Assembly (NCBI RefSeq): GCF_038024065.1 | Contig: NZ_CP150667.1 | Location: 744,001-808,000 of the forward strand | DNA length: 64,000 nucleotides | Direction: 5' to 3' | From: Polaribacter sejongensis | GTDB lineage: Bacteria; Bacteroidota; Bacteroidia; Flavobacteriales; Flavobacteriaceae | Part shown: positions 1 through 8,143 of the stretch, in pieces | How positions within the stretch are numbered: position 1 is the stretch's first letter | How the letters are laid out: each line of letters opens with the position of its first letter | Position numbers and translations under genes: made by a program | The notes under the pieces: generated by a model | Seen by the model: only the letters and a program-made list of their open reading frames with translations | What the model was told of the DNA's origin: nothing | The model's database searches: none

Positions 1-12
1 GAAACAAAAAAT

Positions 13-333
13 ATGACAAAAAATGTCACTAAAAATAAATTTGTGTTCTCTGATATAAAAGAAAAAAAAGGAATTAAAAAAATGTCTTTTAAAATTCTGA
101 ATAATAAAAACAAGAAAGTAGCAAAATATAAATTTATAATAAAAGAAACAGAAAAAAGTTATTTCTCTGTTTTTAGACTCTCTGCTCTTGAGACACAATT
201 ATACAACAGAATGAAATCACCAATGAATTTTATAGTTTTAGAAGCAAAAGGAACGAATATCAGTGGAAGATTTGTAAAATATAAATTAGAATCTATCGAG
301 GATATTGACCTGGATATTACGATACCTGAATAA
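13..333 (+). CDS. Small hypothetical protein, possibly 5'-partial
   Basis: About 106 residues that I do not recognise. The first half is rich in Lys and Asn; the C-terminal half has alternating hydrophobic residues and ends acidic (DIDLDITIPE). There is no signal peptide and no membrane segment. The frame stays open to the left edge of the window, so the true start may lie outside and this could be the C-terminal part of a longer protein. The ATG at 13 is the first start available here. It is followed by about 160 bp of AT-rich DNA before the esterase gene on the same strand. No function is proposed. Confidence 0.45.
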   Translation: MTKNVTKNKFVFSDIKEKKGIKKMSFKILNNKNKKVAKYKFIIKETEKSYFSVFRLSALETQLYNRMKSPMNFIVLEAKGTNISGRFVKYKLESIEDIDLDITIPE

Positions 334-493
334 AAACTATTTGCAATATCTTGTATTAATAATTTATTATTTTTCACATAATTAAAGTTTTTTGTTTTTT
401 ATTAACGTCAATTTCCCTTTAGAAAATAGCATTTATTAAAAAGACAACTCTCAATATACAAACATATTAGGCAAATATTTACAGAACACACAT

Positions 494-1897
494 ATGAAAT
501 TAATAATTAGTCTTTTTAGTTTTTTCCTTATTACATCATTTGCTTTTGGTCAAATGAAAAGTAAAATAGAAATAAGTTCTTTAGAGTATCATACCGTTGA
601 ATTAAAATCGGAATATTTTCCAAATGAAAATAGAATTATAAAAATATTCTTACCTACAGATTACGATATCACGAAAAAATATCCAGTTATCTACACTTTA
701 GACGGGTATAGTCTTTTTGATGTAACAGCAAAGTATGTTGAGCAATTAAGCAAACGAACCATAGAAAATGATTATGATGTTGCGACAGATGCTATTCCTC
801 AATCCATCGTTGTTGGAGTTTATCATAATAACAGAAATATAGAAACAACACCTAATTTTAGTAAATATCAAAATGGAGATGAAACTATTTATTTAGAGGG
901 TTCTGAAAAACTGAAAAACTTTTTGTTTGAAGAAGTGGTTCCTTATATGAATACTACATATAATACTTCAGGGTATAATTCAATAATAGGACACTCAAAT
1001 ACAGCCCATTTTGTAATCTGTTTACCGTTTCAAAAAAACAATCCATTTGATGGTGTTATTTCACTTTCATTGAGCGGAGAATCTGATAATTTCAAGAAAA
1101 AAATAGAGCCATATTTAACTGCAAATGAAAAGACAAATATATTTATAGGGTATGGAACGAAAGATTATGAATTTAACGAGTTTGCAAAATACTTAAAAAG
1201 CAAAGTTTTTAATGATCATCTAAAAATAAATGAATTTAATGCGAATCATAATGAGATGCCAGCAATGGCTTTGATACAAGGCATAAAATTCCTCTTTAAT
1301 GAATACAGAAATATTGATGATTTCTATATAGAATCGAATAAAGAAAATTTTAAGATAAAAGAATATATTGACCTTTATCATTCGAAGAATAAAAAAGCTT
1401 ATGGAATTGAAACACAGATGAAAGAAACCGATTTTTATTCTTTAATACAAATGAGTATTAATACTAAAAATAAAAAAGCACTCAATCAAATTATTGAATA
1501 CGATTCAATAGTAAATGGATATCCAACACAAACGCACACACTATTTTTTTATAATAAGCAAATTGGTGATTTTAAAAAGGCTAATTACCTTGCTAATAAA
1601 ATACTGAATAGTAAAGATGATTTAGAAAATAAAATTCTAAAAGCAAATCTAGAATCATATTATGATTTTTATATTCATGATATTAAAAATCTCGAAATGG
1701 CAATTGCCTTTTTTAAACAAGGGCGAAAGAAGTTTAAAGACAATCAACTTGAGTTCAGTTATTTTATAGCTAAGGCTTCCATTGAAAACAATACCCAAAA
1801 AAGATTAGGGAAAACTAATTTAGAATATTGTATAAAAAACTATAAGCAGAACAGATATTTTAGAGAAATTGATTTAAAGAAATTAAAAGAAGAATAA
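494..1897 (+). CDS. Secreted alpha/beta-hydrolase, esterase D (PF00756)-like, with C-terminal helical region
   Basis: Predicted exported serine hydrolase of 467 residues. Residues 1-20 form a signal peptide ending SFAFGQ. The segment from about 40 to 270 looks like a putative-esterase fold: an IFLPTDYD strand, YPVIYTLDGY, and a nucleophile elbow IIGHSNTA with Ser168. An Asp follows in GYGTKDYEF and a His in NANHNEMP. The elbow is G-x-S-x-T rather than the usual G-x-S-x-G. The last ~130 residues are helical and resemble degenerate TPR units, which some Bacteroidota esterases of this type also carry. The substrate cannot be told. The gene stands alone, 50 bp before a lipoprotein gene on the same strand. 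Confidence 0.8.
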   Translation: MKLIISLFSFFLITSFAFGQMKSKIEISSLEYHTVELKSEYFPNENRIIKIFLPTDYDITKKYPVIYTLDGYSLFDVTAKYVEQLSKRTIENDYDVATDAIPQSIVVGVYHNNRNIETTPNFSKYQNGDETIYLEGSEKLKNFLFEEVVPYMNTTYNTSGYNSIIGHSNTAHFVICLPFQKNNPFDGVISLSLSGESDNFKKKIEPYLTANEKTNIFIGYGTKDYEFNEFAKYLKSKVFNDHLKINEFNANHNEMPAMALIQGIKFLFNEYRNIDDFYIESNKENFKIKEYIDLYHSKNKKAYGIETQMKETDFYSLIQMSINTKNKKALNQIIEYDSIVNGYPTQTHTLFFYNKQIGDFKKANYLANKILNSKDDLENKILKANLESYYDFYIHDIKNLEMAIAFFKQGRKKFKDNQLEFSYFIAKASIENNTQKRLGKTNLEYCIKNYKQNRYFREIDLKKLKEE

Positions 1898-1947
1898 AAA
1901 ATAAGGCTTTTTTTAAAATGATTCCGAACATAGGCAACAATTAATCA

Positions 1948-2766
1948 ATGAATAAAACACTACTAATTTTACTAACGTCATTAACAATTCTATCCTGTAA
2001 AACGGAAAAAACTACAGAAATAATTGTTATTGGAACGTTGCATAAACCAGAGCCTAATTTTAATGATGAGATCCTCTTTAAGATATTAGAAGATATAAAA
2101 CCTGATTATATACTACGAGAACTGGACTCATCTTCTTTTACTTCTGATTTTAGACACAAAAATGATTTAAATAGTAATGAAGGTATCGCATCTGAAAAAT
2201 ATGTTCAAAAATACTCTGGAACACATTTAAGACCATATGAGTTTGAAGGTAGAAATGAATACAGAATAAATATCGGTTCACGCCCTACGGACGGATTTAC
2301 AACAAAGCTGATAGACAGTTTAAGTAAAGCTGATTTATTATCTGTTTCAGAAGCTGGAATTTATAATAAATATAAAGCACTTTTAGAACCCTTAATAATA
2401 TTGGCGTCTAAATCTCCTGAAAACTTTAACAATGCTACAACCGATAGCATTTGCGAAGAAAGACAATATTATCAATATAAAATGTTGACAAAAATAACGA
2501 ATAAAAGAAATGAATTTAAAACTCACTTTCATACTAAACCAAATGGAGAAAAAATAAGTTATCGAGATGGATATAAATTAGCTGGTGATTTTTGGGATTT
2601 AAGAAATCAAACCATGGCTAAAAATATAATGCAAATTTCTCAACAGAATCATGGCAAAAAAATTGTTGTCCTCTGTGGGTTTATGCATAGATATTATATT
2701 TTAAGTGAATTGAAGAAATTAACAAAAGGTAAGAATATAGTCTTAAAAGAGTTTTATGAAAAATAA
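1948..2766 (+). CDS. Lipoprotein, TraB/ChaN-like (DUF5694-like)
   Basis: A 272-residue lipoprotein. The N-terminus is a type II signal peptide with lipobox LTILSC (Cys17). The mature part opens with a strand and the motif IGTLHKPEP, and near the C-terminus has VVLCGFMHRYYI. A GTxH motif near the start and a GxxH motif near the end is the arrangement seen in TraB/PrgY and ChaN-like proteins, where the histidines have been proposed to bind metal or haem. A conserved-looking LRELDSSSF follows the first motif. The family assignment is an inference from motif layout. It probably sits on the periplasmic face of a membrane. It may share a transcript with the esterase 50 bp upstream. Confidence 0.6.
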   Translation: MNKTLLILLTSLTILSCKTEKTTEIIVIGTLHKPEPNFNDEILFKILEDIKPDYILRELDSSSFTSDFRHKNDLNSNEGIASEKYVQKYSGTHLRPYEFEGRNEYRINIGSRPTDGFTTKLIDSLSKADLLSVSEAGIYNKYKALLEPLIILASKSPENFNNATTDSICEERQYYQYKMLTKITNKRNEFKTHFHTKPNGEKISYRDGYKLAGDFWDLRNQTMAKNIMQISQQNHGKKIVVLCGFMHRYYILSELKKLTKGKNIVLKEFYEK

Positions 2767-2812
2767 TAGAGCTGGTTAGGAGCAATAGAAACTTCATTTA
2801 GTCATCAAATAA

Positions 2813-2838
2813 TTCTCGACTGCGCTCAAACAGACAAT
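2813..2838. repeat. Solo arm of the TTCTCGACTNCGCTCGAA hairpin family
   Basis: One arm, with a single G-to-A change in the second half, of the same element that builds the array at 4647-5528 and the hairpin at 17931-18002. Its right flank (acagacaat) matches the flank of the 17977 arm (acggacaat), so the repeated unit extends beyond the 18-bp core. No partner arm lies nearby, so this looks like a decayed copy. It is in the 234-bp gap between the lipoprotein gene and the AraC remnant. Confidence 0.7.
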
Positions 2839-3000
2839 TGTTAATTTTACGATTATAATAAAAACAAGAAGTTAATATCAAGAAAAAAGATTACTACATT
2901 TTGTGTCAAAAAGTACCTTCACTTTTAATAAGAATATAGCTTCGGATAAATGTTGTAATTATAAGTTATTATAATGCAAGCCCCTATTTAGATTAAAGAC

Positions 3001-3294
3001 TTGCATAAATTAAATAGTAATCATCAATTTTTGTCGGTAAAAGAATATGCCTCACAAATGAATATTAGTCCCATATACTTAACCGAATGTTTTAAAAAAG
3101 CAACTGGCAAAAGTGCTCAAAAAATAATAATCGATTATAAAATATTATACGCAAAAACATTACTACACCAAATGGATAAATCTGTAGCAGAAGTTGCGTA
3201 TGCTTTAGGTTTTAATGAAGTTGCTAATTTTAATCAGTTTTTTAAACGAAACTTAGGTATTACAGCTACCCAATTTAGAAATAAAGAGCATTAA
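3001..3294 (+). pseudogene. AraC-family regulator remnant, DNA-binding domain only
   Basis: About 97 residues covering only the double helix-turn-helix of an AraC/XylS regulator: LSVKEYASQMNISPIYL (first HTH) and SVAEVAYALGFNEVANF followed by FFKRNLGITATQFR (second HTH with the family signature). Full-length relatives have 270-300 residues. The roughly 180-residue sensor domain is missing, and an in-frame stop lies at 2989-2991 directly upstream. The only start is TTG at 3001. I see no sensor-domain coding in the preceding 230 bp. The neighbouring MFS gene 95 bp downstream fits the common AraC-MFS pairing, so this is probably the relic of its regulator. A short functional HTH protein is possible but less likely. 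Confidence 0.65.
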
Positions 3295-3345
3295 AATTAT
3301 ATCAATTTATTAAGCCTTTAATTACTGATACCTTTTATAGTTTTA

Positions 3346-3353
3346 TACCTTTG
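3346..3353 (+). promoter_or_regulatory. Bacteroidota -7 promoter element TACCTTTG for the MFS gene
   Basis: Exact match to TAnnTTTG, 36 bp before the ATG at 3389. No clear TTG -33 element lies 19-22 bp upstream, so the call rests on the -7 box and its position. Confidence 0.45.
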
Positions 3354-3388
3354 ATGCTTTATTTAAAGGCACGACTAAGATTTAAAAT

Positions 3389-4555
3389 ATGAGTAAAAAT
3401 TTATCCAATTCCGTATTATACTTAATGAGTATATCTGCTGGACTTGTTGTTGCAAATTTGTATTATAACCAACCTCTTTTACATCAAATGGTTGTAGAAT
3501 TTGAGGTTAGTGAATCTGCCATAAGTAACGTGCCTTTAGCTACACAATTGGGATATGCTTTTGGGTTGTTATTTATTGTCCCTTTGGGTGATAAAGTTTC
3601 AAATAAAAAAATATTACAATTCGATTTTGCTTTAATGATTCTCTCACTAATTGCGGCATCGTTATCAAGCACTTTGTATCTACTAATTATAAGTAGCTTT
3701 TTCATTGGATTTTCATCTGCAATACCGCAATTATTTGTACCGATGGTTGCACAATTATCCGATGATAAAGGCAGAGGACGTGCCATTGGCATTGTAATGA
3801 GCGGATTGCTTATTGGTATTTTAGGAAGTCGTGTAATAAGTGGTATTGTTGGCAAATGGTACGGATGGCGCTTTATGTTTACTGCCGCAACAATACTCAT
3901 GGTATTGTTGTTTATTTTGCTTCAATATAAATTGCCGAAAATTAAACCCAGTTATAAAGGAAGTTACGGAAGTTTATTAAAATCGATAGGCCATTATTTT
4001 AAAACGGAACCTTCGTTACGATTGGCTGCTTTACGTGGTGGACTTGGGTTTGCAGGATTAAGTGTTTTTTGGACCACTTTTGTCTTTTTAATGGAAGATC
4101 ATTTTGGTTACGATAGCGATGTTGCTGGTGCTTTTGGTGTCTTTGGTATTGTTGGTGCACTTGGAGCAACGGTTGTAGGAAAGATAAGTCATAAGTATAA
4201 ACAAATGCAGCTTATTGTCTTCTCTACCATATTATTGATGGTTTCATGGTTAATTTTCCTTTTCTCAGGATACTCTTTAATTGGTTTAGCATTGGGAGTA
4301 ATTATTGTAGATTTAGGTTTACAAGTTTTACATATTACCAATCAGGTTAGTATATTTTCTAAGAATCCAGAAGCTAGAAACCGCGTGAATACAGTTTATA
4401 TGGTCGGCTTTTTTATAGGTGGTGCGTTCGGTACTTTTTTAGGAGCTTTTGCCTGGGAACATTTTGGTTGGCAAGGTGTTTCTATTTTAGGATTACTCAT
4501 AGCAATTGCTATTTTAATCGTTCAATTTCTTTTTGGACCTAAAAAATCTATTTAG
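3389..4555 (+). CDS. MFS transporter, drug or sugar efflux type
   Basis: A 388-residue inner-membrane protein with about 12 hydrophobic helices, the usual length for a 12-TM MFS exporter. The N-terminus reads SAGLVVANLYYNQPLLHQM, a sequence common in a Bacteroidota/proteobacterial MFS subgroup annotated as efflux permeases. The loop 2-3 signature is GDKVSNKKIL (G-D-K/R type), and a repeat of it follows in the second half (GKISHKYKQM). It follows an AraC remnant that was probably its regulator and precedes the repeat array. The substrate is unknown. Confidence 0.85.
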   Translation: MSKNLSNSVLYLMSISAGLVVANLYYNQPLLHQMVVEFEVSESAISNVPLATQLGYAFGLLFIVPLGDKVSNKKILQFDFALMILSLIAASLSSTLYLLIISSFFIGFSSAIPQLFVPMVAQLSDDKGRGRAIGIVMSGLLIGILGSRVISGIVGKWYGWRFMFTAATILMVLLFILLQYKLPKIKPSYKGSYGSLLKSIGHYFKTEPSLRLAALRGGLGFAGLSVFWTTFVFLMEDHFGYDSDVAGAFGVFGIVGALGATVVGKISHKYKQMQLIVFSTILLMVSWLIFLFSGYSLIGLALGVIIVDLGLQVLHITNQVSIFSKNPEARNRVNTVYMVGFFIGGAFGTFLGAFAWEHFGWQGVSILGLLIAIAILIVQFLFGPKKSI

Positions 4556-4590
4556 AACTCTATAACTAAATAGATTTAATTTACAATTAT

Positions 4591-4614
4591 CCGTTCGAAC
4601 GGAGTCGTGAACTT
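4591..4614. repeat. Degenerate hairpin arm at the left margin of the array
   Basis: Degenerate right-type arm (ttcgaacggagtcgtgaact) 33 bp before the first complete hairpin unit. It has three differences from the consensus and no intact partner. It is probably an older, decayed unit. Confidence 0.6.
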
Positions 4615-4646
4615 GAGAGACAACTTTAACTTGTTCATTGATATAC

Positions 4647-4849
4647 TTCTCGACTTCGCTCGAAGACCATTTTGTTACTCTTCTTAAATACCGTTTATTT
4701 ATCAGGGTGTTCGAGCGGAGTCGAGAACTTGTACTATTACTTTAAAATTGAATGCTTTTGGGTTATGCTTCTCGACTTCGCTCGAAGACCGTTTGGTTAC
4801 TCTTCTTAAATACCGTTTATTTAATAGGGTGTTCGAGCGGAGTCGAGAA
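4647..4849. repeat. Hairpin units 1 and 2 of the GIY-YIG-associated array
   Basis: Two 81-bp units at 4647-4727 and 4769-4849, starting 122 bp apart. Each has a left arm TTCTCGACTTCGCTCGAA, a conserved ~45-bp loop (begins gaccnttt, contains gttactcttcttaaata and gtttattta), and a right arm TTCGAGCGGAGTCGAGAA, which is the inverted complement of the left arm. The units are separated by ~41 bp (cttgtactattactttaaaattgaatg...). A transcript would fold into an 18-bp stem with a large loop. This accounts for most of the 308 bp between the MFS gene and the nuclease gene; no protein is encoded here. Confidence 0.9.
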
Positions 4850-4863
4850 CCTGTATATCTTCC

Positions 4864-5169
4864 TTACTTTTTATTTTTAAAATGTGTATCATTCTTACAT
4901 TCTGAAAGTATAGGTAAGAGTTCCCAATTGTTTTCAATCAATGCCTTTTTTTTAGCATGAGACCATTTTTGAATTTTCTTTTCATAATAGAAAGCATCTT
5001 CAATATTTAAAAATAATTCTTGAAAGACTAATGTTACTGGTAATCTGGTTTTAGTGTAATTAGCTCCCTTTTTTGATTGGTGCTCTGCTAATCTTTTTTC
5101 TAAATTTCTTGTGCTTCCAGTGTAATAGGTGCCATCGGAGCATTGTAATATGTATACGTGTCCAGCCAT
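4864..5169 (-). CDS. GIY-YIG nuclease, UPF0213-like, embedded in a hairpin array
   Basis: A 101-residue single-domain GIY-YIG endonuclease-type protein. The hallmark strands are VYILQCSDGTYYTGST (residues 5-20; GIY appears as VYI and YIG as YTG). They are followed by catalytic-type Arg in RNLEKRLAEHQ, KGANYTKTRLPVTLVF, and the metal-binding-type Glu in NIEDAFYYEKKIQKW. The length fits stand-alone UhbA/UPF0213 proteins. The C-terminus (HFKNKK) runs almost into the array. The gene lies exactly where one ~41-bp inter-unit spacer should be, between hairpin units 2 and 3, and its flanks still resemble spacer sequence. Its role may be in DNA repair or in mobilising the repeats; neither can be shown from sequence. 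Confidence 0.85.
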   Translation of the reverse strand: MAGHVYILQCSDGTYYTGSTRNLEKRLAEHQSKKGANYTKTRLPVTLVFQELFLNIEDAFYYEKKIQKWSHAKKKALIENNWELLPILSECKNDTHFKNKK

Positions 5170-5206
5170 TTTTTTTCTCTAAGATAGGAAAAATTGTTGG
5201 GTATGC

Positions 5207-5528
5207 TTCTCGACTCCGCTCGAAGACCGTTTTGTTACTCTTCTTAAATACCATTTATTTAGGGTGTTCGAGCGAAGTCGAGAACTTGTACTATTTCTTT
5301 AAGATTGAATGCTTATTAGATACGCTTCTCGACTACGCTCGAAGACCATTTTGTTACTCTTCATGAATACAGTTTATTTAATAGGGTGTTCGAGCGGAGT
5401 CGAGAACTTGTAATATTTCTTTAAAATTGAATGTTTATTTGTTATGCTTCTCGTCTCCACTCGAAGACCGTTTTGTTACTTTTCTTGAATATCGTTTAAT
5501 TAACAGGGTGTTCGAGCGGAGTCGAGAA
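5207..5528. repeat. Hairpin units 3, 4 and 5 of the GIY-YIG-associated array
   Basis: Three further units at 5207-5284 (78 bp), 5326-5406 (81 bp) and 5448-5528 (81 bp), starting 119 and 122 bp apart. Arms and loop match units 1-2. The central base of the left arm varies (T, C or A; G in the solo copies) while the rest is held. Unit 5 has two arm changes (TTCTCGTCTCCACTCGAA). The array fills the 372 bp between the GIY-YIG gene and the end of the receptor gene; no other gene is seen there. Short open frames across it that contain the peptide FERSRE are by-products of the repeat. Confidence 0.9.
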
Positions 5529-5541
5529 CCTGAGAGGTAAC

Positions 5542-7923
5542 TTACCTCCTTCTTCCACCAGAATACGTCATTGCTTCGCCTTTACCAAATCCGTAGCTAA
5601 TACCTAAAGTAATAAAGCGACCACGTTGTGCAAAACTATAAGTTTCAAAAGTTTCTTGTGATACCAATTGTTCAGAAATTCTAGATTCAAATAAATCTCT
5701 AATACCTAAATTTACAATTGCTTTTCCTTTAAATATTTTTTTACGAACACCTAAATCTAAATGTGCATATCCGGTAACATTTCCTTGTACGGTTTCATAA
5801 CCAGATTGATAATTCCCAGTCAATTCTACATCTATATCTGCTGGTAATCCTATTGTAGAACCTAACCTTGAAGACCATTGGTTTCCTGAAAAATCAAAAA
5901 CCTGAGACTCAAAAGTACCAACTCTGTCAAAATAATTTAAGTTAAAATCTCCCGTTATTGTCAACCAATTATTCGCTCTGTATTTACCGTTTGTTTCAAA
6001 ACCAATGGAAGAATTAGTACCAATATTTTCGGGTGTGGTAATTGTTACACCATCAATATAGGTAGAAACACGCTCTACCATATCTGTAGTATATTTATGA
6101 TATAGACTAGAGCTTAAAGAGGCATTACCAATCTTGTAAATACTTGTCAACTCATAAGAATCTGTAAACTCTGGTTGTAAATCTGGGTTTCCTACACGCA
6201 CATTAAAGTTGTTTCTTATATTAAAAAAAGGATTCAAATCCCATAATCTAGGTCTAAAAATACGTTTAGAATATCCTGCTTGTAAAGAAAAGTCTTCTCC
6301 TACTTTGTAGGATGAATGCACCGTTGGAAATAAGTTTGTAAAATCTTGTTCGTTAGCTACATTGGTGTTTGTTAAGAGTGTTTTTAAGTTGGTCTGCTCT
6401 ACCCTTAACCCTGCTTTTACACCCCATTTTTCTCTTTCATACGCAACAGTACCATAAACACCTAATACTTTTTGGTTGTACTCAAAATTGTTTGTTAGCG
6501 CTTCATCAGTAACAAAAACACCATTGGTTAAATCACTTACTTCATAATCATTACCAACATCATTAATTACATATTGTGCGCCCGTTTCTATCGTGTAAAT
6601 ATCAGAAATTGGGTTTGTATAATCAGCTTTAAACGTATAATCTGCTTGTTGAAAATTGGTGACTGTTTTTTGGTCGCTATCATTATCATCACCAGAAATG
6701 GTGGTATTTATAAATTCAGACGATTGGTCTTTTCCGAAAAAACTACCCAAAGCACTAAATAATAAAGTATGATCTTCATTATTTTCAAACTGCTTTTTGT
6801 AATTCAATTCGTACTTATATTTCGGGTTTGTAGCATCGGTAACCTCATTTCTCATCCAGCTAGAAATTAGAGCATCATTAGCATCAAAAGAACTAAAAAT
6901 TGTTTCAGAAGGTTGTTCTTCAATTTCGTAAGCTACATTGGCAGATAAAGTAAGCACGTTTAAATCGTTAATATGATAATCGGTTCCTAAAGTAAGGTTG
7001 TAAAAGGTTTCGTCTCTGTATTCTGTTCCGGTACTAAAAATAACCTCATCATTAACTAAGTCTCTATTAATAGCTTCAGAATCTTTTGGTAAAGACCTGT
7101 AACCAGCTCCTAATTGCGCAAATAAATTAAAACTTTCCGTTCTTCTATTCAAACTTAAACCAACACTATGATTATCTGGAATTCCGGTGTTTACCGAAAC
7201 AGAACCATTCCAACCTCTTTTTTCTTCTTTTTTAAGAATGATGTTTAAAATTCCGGCAGTTCCAGAAGCTTCATATTTAGCCGAAGGGTTTGTAATGATC
7301 TCGATACTCTCAATCATATCAGCAGTAATTGTACCCAATGCATTGCTAGATTCATCAGCTAAAACAGAAGGTTTTCCATTGATTAGCATTTGTACTCCAG
7401 AACTTCCTCTAAGACTAATTTCACCTTCAATATTTACATTTACAGAAGGTACATTATTTAGTACTTCTAAAGCACTTGCTCCGGTACTACTAATATCTGC
7501 CCCAACATTAAAAACACGTTTATCTAATTTAAAAACGGTTTTAGAAACTTCCCCTGTAATTACTACCTCATCTAATGTTTGATTGTCTGGAGCGAGTATG
7601 ATTTTTCCTAAATCAGCCTTATTATTACTGATATTAAAAATTTGAATATTTTTTGTTTCAAACCCCATGAAACTTACTTCTAAATAAAAATTGGAATTGG
7701 AGGTAGAAATACTAAATTTCCCTGAATCATCAGAGGTTGTACCTGCTATAATTTTCTTAGTTGTTTTATCATGAAGCACTACCGTTGCATACGGAATTGC
7801 TTGTGAAGTAGCTTCTTCAATTAATTGTCCAGTAATTTGAATGTTTTTGTCTTGTGACAAAATAACACTACTAGAAAACAAAAGAAACAGCATGGAAAAT
7901 GTATGTTGAATAAAGGATTTCAT
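5542..7923 (-). CDS. TonB-dependent-receptor-type outer membrane protein (CarboxypepD_reg + beta-barrel)
   Basis: Outer-membrane protein of about 793 residues. I take the ATG at 7923 because it gives a clean signal peptide (MKSFIQHTFSMLFLLFSS, then SQDKNIQ); an upstream ATG at 7959 would add 12 unneeded residues. After the signal comes a CarboxypepD_reg-like domain (ITGQLIEEATSQAIPYATV). A plug follows with ALEVLNNVPSVNVN and ISLRGSSGVQMLINGKPS, then a long beta-barrel of the outer-membrane beta-barrel family (PF14905-like), ending FITLGISYGFGKG. The substrate is unknown. The gene lies downstream of the efflux operon but is separated from it by a strong hairpin at 8066-8092, so it is probably a separate unit. 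Confidence 0.85.
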   Translation of the reverse strand: MKSFIQHTFSMLFLLFSSSVILSQDKNIQITGQLIEEATSQAIPYATVVLHDKTTKKIIAGTTSDDSGKFSISTSNSNFYLEVSFMGFETKNIQIFNISNNKADLGKIILAPDNQTLDEVVITGEVSKTVFKLDKRVFNVGADISSTGASALEVLNNVPSVNVNIEGEISLRGSSGVQMLINGKPSVLADESSNALGTITADMIESIEIITNPSAKYEASGTAGILNIILKKEEKRGWNGSVSVNTGIPDNHSVGLSLNRRTESFNLFAQLGAGYRSLPKDSEAINRDLVNDEVIFSTGTEYRDETFYNLTLGTDYHINDLNVLTLSANVAYEIEEQPSETIFSSFDANDALISSWMRNEVTDATNPKYKYELNYKKQFENNEDHTLLFSALGSFFGKDQSSEFINTTISGDDNDSDQKTVTNFQQADYTFKADYTNPISDIYTIETGAQYVINDVGNDYEVSDLTNGVFVTDEALTNNFEYNQKVLGVYGTVAYEREKWGVKAGLRVEQTNLKTLLTNTNVANEQDFTNLFPTVHSSYKVGEDFSLQAGYSKRIFRPRLWDLNPFFNIRNNFNVRVGNPDLQPEFTDSYELTSIYKIGNASLSSSLYHKYTTDMVERVSTYIDGVTITTPENIGTNSSIGFETNGKYRANNWLTITGDFNLNYFDRVGTFESQVFDFSGNQWSSRLGSTIGLPADIDVELTGNYQSGYETVQGNVTGYAHLDLGVRKKIFKGKAIVNLGIRDLFESRISEQLVSQETFETYSFAQRGRFITLGISYGFGKGEAMTYSGGRRR

Positions 7924-8065
7924 CTGAATATATTTTATAATTTGATTTCGTTTTAGCAAAAAATGAATATAAGGCTAATTCAAAATATAACACCCCTTAC
8001 TTTTAGAAAACAAATCGTTTAAAAATCAAAAACACAACATTTAACAAGAATTTCACAAATAGAAA

Positions 8066-8092
8066 AAAACCTAGTCTTTAAAACTAGGTTTT
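8066..8092 (-). terminator. Terminator of the efflux/DUF1566 operon
   Basis: Perfect 10-bp stem AAAACCTAGT / ACTAGGTTTT with a 7-nt loop, continuing into T-rich sequence on the minus strand. It lies 52 bp after the DUF1566 stop codon. The stem also carries A/T tracts on both sides and could act in either direction. Confidence 0.7.
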
Positions 8093-8143
8093 CTCATTGT
8101 AAAATTCACATTTACTATTAGTTATTTTTTTACTTCTTATTTT

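Noticed and set aside
14..28. TGAC-N7-GTCA inverted repeat in the first bases of the window as a Crp/Fnr site
   Set aside because: The spacing is 7 instead of 4 and it lies inside the first codons of a possible gene.
4748..4960. Open frame across the repeat array with the peptide FERSRE
   Set aside because: It only reads the hairpin arms; the same peptide appears in several frames across the array, and the frame overlaps the GIY-YIG gene on the opposite strand.
4647..5528. Possible CRISPR array (regularly spaced repeats)
   Set aside because: The units are 78-81 bp with internal inverted arms, the spacers between units are similar to each other rather than unique, and no cas genes are near.
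7187..7582. Plus-strand frame of 131 codons inside the receptor gene
   Set aside because: It is antisense to a clearly coding beta-barrel gene and shows no recognisable domain; the same holds for the other antisense frames over long genes (for example 39897-40238 over purA).
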